This document shows, in pieces, positions 6,035 through 11,390 of a stretch of 11,390 nucleotides of DNA. Location of the stretch: assembly GCA_024278715.1 (NCBI GenBank), contig JAJRSN010000184.1:1-11390 (forward strand), given 5' to 3'. Source of the stretch: Calditrichota bacterium. Its GTDB lineage: Bacteria; Calditrichota; Calditrichia; Calditrichales; Calditrichaceae. Within the stretch, counting starts at the first letter, position 1; the number at the start of each line of letters is the position of its first letter. A program made the position numbers and the translations under genes. The notes beneath the pieces were generated by a model that saw only the letters and a list, made by a program, of their open reading frames with translations, was not told the origin of the DNA and did not search any database.

Positions 6035-7750
6035 TCACGAATGTGCTTCGATGTGCTTGGTGGTTAATGAGATGTCCCAGATAAACGGATTTTTATCGCG
6101 TAAATAAAAATCGAGCAAACCGAAAAAGCGCGCGGTCGCTTCGATTAAAATAAGGAACATCATGTAGATAATTTCCTTTATCGTCCAGCGTTGCGATTTT
6201 ACGACATACCTGATTATCCGCGAAGTGTTTAAGGTGGTCACCCGATAGCCGATCAGCGCCTGCAAATGGCGATGTCCGCTGGCGATTCTTCTTCTTTGTT
6301 TAAAAAAATCGCGGATGGTTTCGGGACCTTTATTATAGACAATTGCTTCCGGAGCATAAGCCAGTTTTAAGCCCGCTTTGGAAATAATGGCTTCAATGGC
6401 TGCTTCGTCCACAGCCGTGTATTTGGGAATGCGCGAAACGATATTCCGAAAAGCCACCATCTCTCCGCATTTTGGCGAATCCGATGCGATTTCGTGGTGT
6501 AATTCCCAAAGTTTGTGCACGCAAAATCCCACAAAACGGTTGCGCTTGTTAACCGGAATCGGATGAGCGCCAACCATGCCTATTTCTCCGTTTTTAAACG
6601 GTCTCACAAGATGTTCCACCGTCTCTTCGCCGGGGATTGTGTCGGCGCTTTCGATAATAACGATATCGCCTTTGACGTCTTTTAAAAATTCGTTAATAGC
6701 GCTGGCTTTACCCATGCGTTTTGCTTGTTTTATTAGCCGAATCCGCGAATCGTATCGGGCGAATTCCTCAACAATCTGATCTGTTTTGTCGGTGGATCCG
6801 GACGAAATAACTAAAATTTCATCGATCGAGCCGCTGCTCAACTTTTGCTTTTGTAATGCTCTTAAACATTTACCGATGATCTTCTCTTCATTATAAGCCA
6901 TCACGCCTATGCTAATGCCGTAATAATCCTTAACCGTAAAACGACCCTCATGTTTCAATTCGGGCGGATTTACAAACTCGTCGTATTCATCCACAAATCG
7001 TTCGTATTCGCGCTTTAAATAAACCAGGTGACGGAAGATTTCCCAGAGCGGAGCGCGAAATTTAAAAACATATCTGAAGGTCTTGTGCCGTGTGTGCCTG
7101 CTTACCTTTGAAACCGCGTCCGGAGTGCCTTTGTAAATAAAAGGAATTTCTTTAACCCGAAAATGATTCTGGTAAGCTAAGTGCAATAGTTGAATCTGGA
7201 TAATATAGGCTTCGGTGTATAATTCGTCCAGATTGATAGACTCCAGAAAAAATTTTCGGTAACAACGGTATCCGGAAGTGAAATCCCATATCGGTTTTAC
7301 CAGCACATAAGAAACAAACATATTGGCTAATTTACTTATTAAAAGTTTTCGGAACCGCCAGCCTTCCACCCGCACGCCGTCGATGTAACGGCTTCCGATC
7401 ACCAGGTCGTATCGCTCCGATTTTTCGAGGAATTCCTTAATGTATCGGGGAGAATGGGAAAGATCGCCGTCCATCGTCAAAACCGGATCGTACCCGTGTT
7501 CAATTGCGTATTTAAAACCCAACTTTAAGGCGTTTCCGAACTTTCCCTGTTCTTTCTGCGTAATCAGCCTTATTTGGGGATGTCGTTTACTCATTTCTGT
7601 CACAATTTTCCCGGTGCCGTCTTCCGATTGGGCGTCCACAACCAGCACATCCACCTGCGGATAGTTATCAACGATCTCTTCCAACAGTTGACCGATATTC
7701 TTCGCCTCATTCCATGTGGGAATGATCACTAAAGCGCGTTGTTTATTCAT
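6035..7750 (-). CDS. Two-domain GT2 protein: polyprenyl-phosphate sugar synthase-like plus second GT2
   Basis: 571 residues. Domain 1 (about 1-235) resembles DPM1/polyprenol monophosphomannose synthase: VIIPTWNEAKNI (8-19), VVDAQSEDGT (37-46), MDGDLSHSP (93-101, metal-binding DxD), GSRYIDG (119-125), DFTSGYRCYRK (156-166). Such enzymes load a sugar from a nucleotide donor onto polyprenyl phosphate at the cytosolic membrane face. Domain 2 (about 278-500) is another GT-A fold: GVMAYNEE (282-289), SSGSTDKT (316-323), ESADTIP (367-373, a variant DxD), VDEAAIE (448-454, likely base region) and QRRRIASGH (485-493). A hydrophobic stretch at about 525-548 probably anchors the C-terminus. The ATG overlaps the stop of the upstream GT2 gene by 8 bp, with only a weak GGA upstream, suggesting translational coupling. 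The stop lies in repeat-like DNA. Sugar identities are unknown. Confidence 0.85.
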   Translation of the reverse strand: MNKQRALVIIPTWNEAKNIGQLLEEIVDNYPQVDVLVVDAQSEDGTGKIVTEMSKRHPQIRLITQKEQGKFGNALKLGFKYAIEHGYDPVLTMDGDLSHSPRYIKEFLEKSERYDLVIGSRYIDGVRVEGWRFRKLLISKLANMFVSYVLVKPIWDFTSGYRCYRKFFLESINLDELYTEAYIIQIQLLHLAYQNHFRVKEIPFIYKGTPDAVSKVSRHTRHKTFRYVFKFRAPLWEIFRHLVYLKREYERFVDEYDEFVNPPELKHEGRFTVKDYYGISIGVMAYNEEKIIGKCLRALQKQKLSSGSIDEILVISSGSTDKTDQIVEEFARYDSRIRLIKQAKRMGKASAINEFLKDVKGDIVIIESADTIPGEETVEHLVRPFKNGEIGMVGAHPIPVNKRNRFVGFCVHKLWELHHEIASDSPKCGEMVAFRNIVSRIPKYTAVDEAAIEAIISKAGLKLAYAPEAIVYNKGPETIRDFFKQRRRIASGHRHLQALIGYRVTTLNTSRIIRYVVKSQRWTIKEIIYMMFLILIEATARFFGLLDFYLRDKNPFIWDISLTTKHIEAHS

Positions 7751-8639
7751 CGATATTATTCCATGTTCCCAAAAGGAATCCCCACGTCCAGGGGATCAAC
7801 CCAATTGCCAAAATTAACACAGCCATTGGATGCTTTATTAATAATTCCGGTTTCCACTTTCTAAAAATCTTAATTGTTCTCCAGAATTTTACAATCGGTA
7901 AAATCGGAACGCCCATTAGCGCCAACCAGCGGTTTCGCGCTAAAAACGCTCCTTCCAAGGGTAAAATTCGCAACAATTGCGAAGTAACTTTACCAACGCG
8001 TTTTTGATGTTGTAAAAAGGGACGAAAACCGGTTCGGTGATTATGGTACACCCGCGCCGCCGGATTAAAGAAAATGGTGCCGCCGTTTTCTCTCAATCGA
8101 TAATTGAATTCCAGATCTTCCTGCGGATAAAAAGAAGGATTGAATTTTCCGAAACGCTCGAAGACTTCTCTTTTGTAGGAAATATTGCATGTGGGAATAT
8201 GCTCCACTTCTCTCGGCGGATATTCTGGCAAAAATTCTCTGAATTCCGCCATATAGCCCGCCCAGGCTACTTCCGCATCCGGTTCGTTGCCGTTTGCCAC
8301 CGAGCCGCCGACGCCCTCATAGGGATAGGATTCGTGAATGGATATTAGTTGATCCAGCCAATCCGAAGCTGCTTCACAATCCGAATCGATAAAACAAATA
8401 ATTTCTCCGTGACTCTTTTCGATGCCGTAATTTCTGGCTGTCCCTGGATCCGTCTTTCGCTCGAAATGATAAAAATCGATTTCCGGGAACCGCTCTTTTA
8501 CGATTTGAGGCGTGCCGTCATCGGAGCTGTCAACAAGAATGATCTCATAGTCTCCTTCATAGGTTTGTGATTTTAAGGAAAGTAAACAACTGGCAATCGT
8601 CTTTTCCGAATTATATGAAGGAATTATTACAGAGACCAT
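7743..8639 (-). CDS. GT2 family glycosyltransferase with C-terminal membrane segments
   Basis: 298 residues. The GT-A domain opens with VSVIIPSYNSEKTI (2-15); LVDSSDDGT (35-43) and FIDSDCEA (83-90) carry the nucleotide and metal sites (D85, D87), and PQEDLEF (172-178) holds the likely catalytic ED. RNYGIEKS (69-76) is also typical. Hydrophobic stretches at about 236-251 and 271-291 put it at the inner membrane, as in exopolysaccharide and O-antigen transferases of the ExoA/succinoglycan type. The start is well supported: AAGGAG forms the last two codons of the methyltransferase gene, and the ATG follows that gene's TAA after one base. It probably adds one sugar to a lipid-linked intermediate; donor and acceptor are not predictable. 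Confidence 0.9.
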   Translation of the reverse strand: MVSVIIPSYNSEKTIASCLLSLKSQTYEGDYEIILVDSSDDGTPQIVKERFPEIDFYHFERKTDPGTARNYGIEKSHGEIICFIDSDCEAASDWLDQLISIHESYPYEGVGGSVANGNEPDAEVAWAGYMAEFREFLPEYPPREVEHIPTCNISYKREVFERFGKFNPSFYPQEDLEFNYRLRENGGTIFFNPAARVYHNHRTGFRPFLQHQKRVGKVTSQLLRILPLEGAFLARNRWLALMGVPILPIVKFWRTIKIFRKWKPELLIKHPMAVLILAIGLIPWTWGFLLGTWNNIDE

Positions 8640-8640
8640 C

Positions 8641-9501
8641 TTACTCCTTTGTAAAAATTAAATATCGATGATGCGCCCACAACTGCCTGACCGGGAAAGG
8701 AGCCTTCTCTAAAAATCCGAATTTCAGAACCTCTTCTTTTAATTTCGGGCGTTCTCCGGAAAAATAATCAAGGATGCTCATACCTCTCTGGGAGCCATTT
8801 GTTTTATTCCCGAGACGTTTAATTAAAAAACTCAGTTTCAATCTGTCAAACAAAACCTCTTTTTTCAAGGGGAAATCGGGCCACGGGGGAATATCAAAAT
8901 ACCCCTTTTCCTTTAATTTCCAGTCCGAAGCGCCCAGTTTTTTAATGATCCGTTTTGCCTTTAAATTGGCGAAATTCAAGTCGGGTTTTGCGCTTCCCGA
9001 CCAACGGAGGCGTATCTGATAGCCCAAACCGAATCGATTGGGAATACTAATAAAAATAACTTTGCGCGCAATGCGGGCGAACTCGGTTAAAAAACAATCC
9101 AAATCGTTCACAAACCATAATCCGGCAAAATTCCAGCAGAGATCAAAGCTTTGATCTTTGAATGGTAGTTTTTCATATTTATTCAGGGCTAAAAAACCGG
9201 CTTTCAGATTTAATCGATCCCACATTTTTTTGGACAACCTTAACCTTTCAACATTGTTGTCAACAACAACGGTTTGAACCTTTTCGCCGCCCCACCACAG
9301 GCTGTTTATCCCGCTCACCCCTGTCATCCCGAAAGAAGGCGCTTCCAAAACGCTTTCAATTTTGTATTCTTCTTTAAGTCTATGGAAAAAATCGTGTAAC
9401 AGAAACCGCTCGTAGGTCGTACCCAAACCTTCGTCAGGATTCTCAAAATATCCAGCCCACGTGTCGATAATCGGAAAGAAAAAATTCGCTTTATTTTTCA
9501 T
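8641..9501 (-). CDS. Class I SAM-dependent methyltransferase, atypical motif I
   Basis: 286 residues from the preferred start. Numbered from an earlier ATG at 9507, a Rossmann-type core is visible: SVLEAPSFGMTG (52-63) in the place of motif I, TVVVDNNVERL (79-89) with D83 as the ribose-binding acidic residue, LPFKDQSFDLCW (114-125) as motif IV and ARKVIFISIPNR (147-158) as motif V. The first motif lacks the usual GxGxG. Methyltransferase type 11 is the best guess; the context suggests a sugar or lipid-linked glycan substrate. The ATG at 9507 has GAGAGAGA only 1-3 nt upstream; the ATG at 9501 has it about 7-9 nt away and is preferred. Either start overlaps the SDR gene end (11 or 17 bp), so translation is likely coupled. 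Confidence 0.75.
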   Translation of the reverse strand: MKNKANFFFPIIDTWAGYFENPDEGLGTTYERFLLHDFFHRLKEEYKIESVLEAPSFGMTGVSGINSLWWGGEKVQTVVVDNNVERLRLSKKMWDRLNLKAGFLALNKYEKLPFKDQSFDLCWNFAGLWFVNDLDCFLTEFARIARKVIFISIPNRFGLGYQIRLRWSGSAKPDLNFANLKAKRIIKKLGASDWKLKEKGYFDIPPWPDFPLKKEVLFDRLKLSFLIKRLGNKTNGSQRGMSILDYFSGERPKLKEEVLKFGFLEKAPFPVRQLWAHHRYLIFTKE

Positions 9502-10474
9502 TCTCATTCTCTCTCGGCAGATTTAAATATTCTATTATTCGGGACAACGTATTGACGGGTTCGTAATTCAGATCATTAATCGTCGGTCGGATATCGTAAT
9601 ACCAGCTTTTACTGATCAGCAGCAGGCTTGTCTTTAAATCAACGCGACCCAGCAGAGAGAAGACTGTTGAACCAGCCGTAAAAACGAATTCCGGCAGGCG
9701 GTAATAGCGTCCTTCTGCTAGCTTCATTATTAAATCGGACAATTGATGCAATTCAACGGGATCCGAATCCGCCACAATGTAGGTATTGTCGTTGAATCGG
9801 TCTTCTTTTAAAATTTGCAGAATTAATTTTACTAGAGCCCTGACATCCAGAAGATGAATTAAAAGTTCATTTCGCGGCAGAAAAAGTTTACCCTGTTTAA
9901 TTAGTTCGACCAGTCTGGGCACAAACCCGTCATCGCATTCTCCATAGGTAATAGTGGGGCGTAAAATAAGTTTCTTCAAAACGTCCCGCGGCGCACTGTT
10001 AACGATTTTTTCCGCTTCCCATTTGCTTTGATGGTACTCGCCGTCGGGCGCAACAGGATCATCCCGTTTAGCAGGCAATTGTTGAGGAATGGTTCCCGAC
10101 ACACCCACCGTGCTCAAATATAAAAATCGCGGTATTGCCCGCTTTAAAGAAAAGTCAACGAGCGCTCGGGTTCCTTCGGCATTTATTCGATAGTATTCCT
10201 GTTTTTGCGCTTTTCCCGCTCCGCGAATCGCAGCCACGTGGATGATTACGTCAATTTTGCTTTTTATTGAATCCAAAATTTTTGCTTCGTTAAAAGAGCC
10301 GGGTACAATAATCAAACGATCCGATTTGGATAGAGATTCGATTTTTTGTTCCGATCCCTGGCGAACGGGCGCGAAAACAGTGTGCCCTTCATCCAGCAAA
10401 CCTTTTAACAGATGCCTCCCAATAAAGCCGCTGGCGCCTGTCAGTAAAATTTGTTTCTGCTCTTTTATGGTCAT
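9491..10474 (-). CDS. Extended SDR NAD(P)-dependent nucleotide-sugar epimerase/dehydratase
   Basis: 327 residues, normal for extended SDRs. Seen: ILLTGASGFIGRHL (9-22, NAD(P) binding), HVAAIRG (79-85), RINAEGT (96-102), LYLSTVGVSG (118-127, catalytic Ser/Thr), YHQSK (147-151, catalytic Tyr-x3-Lys) and LRPTITYG (171-178). Such enzymes epimerise, dehydrate or reduce NDP-sugars in the cytosol and supply activated sugars to glycosyltransferases; some act on isoprenoid or steroid alcohols (3-beta-HSD type). The ATG has GGAA about 5 nt upstream and lies 31 bp after the deacetylase stop. The 3' end overlaps the methyltransferase start. The exact reaction cannot be read from motifs. Confidence 0.88.
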   Translation of the reverse strand: MTIKEQKQILLTGASGFIGRHLLKGLLDEGHTVFAPVRQGSEQKIESLSKSDRLIIVPGSFNEAKILDSIKSKIDVIIHVAAIRGAGKAQKQEYYRINAEGTRALVDFSLKRAIPRFLYLSTVGVSGTIPQQLPAKRDDPVAPDGEYHQSKWEAEKIVNSAPRDVLKKLILRPTITYGECDDGFVPRLVELIKQGKLFLPRNELLIHLLDVRALVKLILQILKEDRFNDNTYIVADSDPVELHQLSDLIMKLAEGRYYRLPEFVFTAGSTVFSLLGRVDLKTSLLLISKSWYYDIRPTINDLNYEPVNTLSRIIEYLNLPRENENEK

Positions 10475-10505
10475 TGGATTCCGTTCCGGATCGAAATTTT
10501 ACTTT

Positions 10506-11390
10506 TTATTGTTTGGGTGAATACAGGTCGCGCATTTCCTTTAACTGCACATATTGAACATGGTGGCGGTTATTCAGGTATGTAAAATAATCATTAAGCT
10601 GTTTTAAGTAGTGATCTACATCTTCTTTGGTCGAACAATATTTTGAACCGCCCGGCATTAATTCATTGGAATGAAACATCATATTCAAAAAGCTGACGCC
10701 GGAACGGATAAAATGTTCGCTCAACTGAATCATTTGTTCCAATGTTGCGTATGACGGTCGCAGCCAGTAAAGGTCCACATCGAATACTTTTTTTAACAAA
10801 CGACGTATTCCGATATTGGGCAAATCGATATAGCTTTTTGCCAGCCAATTCGGGACATTCCTGTTAAACCCGACAGTAACCGGCACCTCCAGAATTTTCG
10901 ATTTACCTTTCCGCATTATATTCTCATGATCAAGGGGATATGGTTCGATTGATTTCAAATAACCGAAATGGGGTTCGTACTCTTGTTTTCTTTTTCTGAA
11001 GGGAACCACGCTCGAATCTACCCAAACGCCAAGTTCTTCCAACACCGGAACGCTTGTGCTGTTAAATCCGTACCTTCCCGCGCGATAACTCAGGGGCTTT
11101 TGTCCGGTCTGTTGAGCGATTGTCTTAATGAGCAAAGACAATTTTTTTAACTGTAATTCCGGCGGCAGATTCGACGGGAAGGTATTAGCCACGGTACGTT
11201 CTTCTTCGTAAGGGGGATTTACCCAGGGATGCAAATGCAATCCGATTTCGGCGTTATGATTAGCCTGAAAATCCCGCAATACCTTCATTGCCCTGTCATC
11301 GGCTGCAACCGGGTAATCAATAAGATAAGTAGCCTTCACACCATGTTTATCAAAAACTTCTTGTAACCGTGGTAAAAATCGGATATTTTC
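10506..11390 (-). CDS. Polysaccharide-deacetylase-like (NodB-fold) protein, 5' end outside window
   Basis: The frame is open to the window edge, giving 294 codons; a GTG at 11339 is internal because the upstream residues RFLPRLQEVFDKHG lead into VKATYLI, the usual start of the second deacetylase strand. Visible motifs (numbered from the edge): EIGLHLHPW (48-56) in the place of the HxxxH metal motif, YRAGRYGF (102-109) as motif 3, and FLNMMFHSNELMPGG (234-248) near the C-terminus. The first motif with the catalytic Asp would lie outside the window. The family removes N- or O-acetyl groups from glycans. HLHPW and the FHS-x-LMPG element suggest the subgroup found in surface-polysaccharide loci rather than peptidoglycan deacetylases (from memory). 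It is the most upstream visible gene of the operon. Confidence 0.85.
   Translation of the reverse strand, partial: ENIRFLPRLQEVFDKHGVKATYLIDYPVAADDRAMKVLRDFQANHNAEIGLHLHPWVNPPYEEERTVANTFPSNLPPELQLKKLSLLIKTIAQQTGQKPLSYRAGRYGFNSTSVPVLEELGVWVDSSVVPFRKRKQEYEPHFGYLKSIEPYPLDHENIMRKGKSKILEVPVTVGFNRNVPNWLAKSYIDLPNIGIRRLLKKVFDVDLYWLRPSYATLEQMIQLSEHFIRSGVSFLNMMFHSNELMPGGSKYCSTKEDVDHYLKQLNDYFTYLNNRHHVQYVQLKEMRDLYSPKQ

Noticed and set aside
8037..8570. Two successive plus-strand open frames inside the GT2 gene
   Set aside because: Antisense shadows of a gene with intact GT2 motifs; no ribosome site or recognisable protein.

Overview
The window is a bacterial chromosome segment, moderately AT-rich, in which all nine recognisable genes lie on the minus strand. 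They encode cell-surface glycan and isoprenoid functions. No rRNA, tRNA, transposase, phage gene or CRISPR array was seen. Gene content and the repeat-rich intergenic DNA would fit the FCB superphylum (Calditrichota, Ignavibacteria or relatives), but this is a weak inference because no phylogenetic marker gene is present. Several genes have clear AGGAG-type ribosome binding sites, which argues somewhat against typical Bacteroidetes.

In transcription order (right to left) the first block, 11390 to 6035, is a compact operon: a polysaccharide-deacetylase-like protein cut by the window edge, an extended SDR nucleotide-sugar epimerase/dehydratase, a class I SAM methyltransferase with an unusual motif I, a membrane-associated GT2 glycosyltransferase, and a 571-residue protein that joins a dolichyl-phosphate-mannose-synthase-like GT2 domain to a second GT2 domain. 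The spacing is 31 bp at the first junction, then short overlaps or a 1-bp gap. A gap of about 490 bp follows (5545-6034), filled with short tandem repeats and a nested GC-rich inverted repeat.

The second block, 5544 to 3060, holds a multi-spanning GT-C (ArnT/PMT-like) glycosyltransferase and, 34 bp further on, a short-chain trans-polyprenyl diphosphate synthase whose chain-length residues suggest GGPP rather than FPP. A second repeat-rich gap of about 400 bp (2660-3059) follows. Then come a predicted exported protein with a concanavalin-A-like domain and two copies of a beta-sandwich-like module (2659-1121), and a UbiA-family membrane prenyltransferase (985 to beyond position 1).

A working model, which is inference: the polyprenyl synthase makes an isoprenoid diphosphate, UbiA moves a prenyl (or phospho-sugar) group to or from a carrier lipid, the DPM1-like domain charges polyprenyl phosphate with a sugar, and the GT-C enzyme uses that lipid-linked sugar outside the membrane. 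The GT2 enzymes, SDR, methyltransferase and deacetylase would build and decorate the glycan. The most unusual non-coding signal is that both large gaps are mosaics of different 7-bp tandem repeats, some of which run on in the same 7-bp phase.
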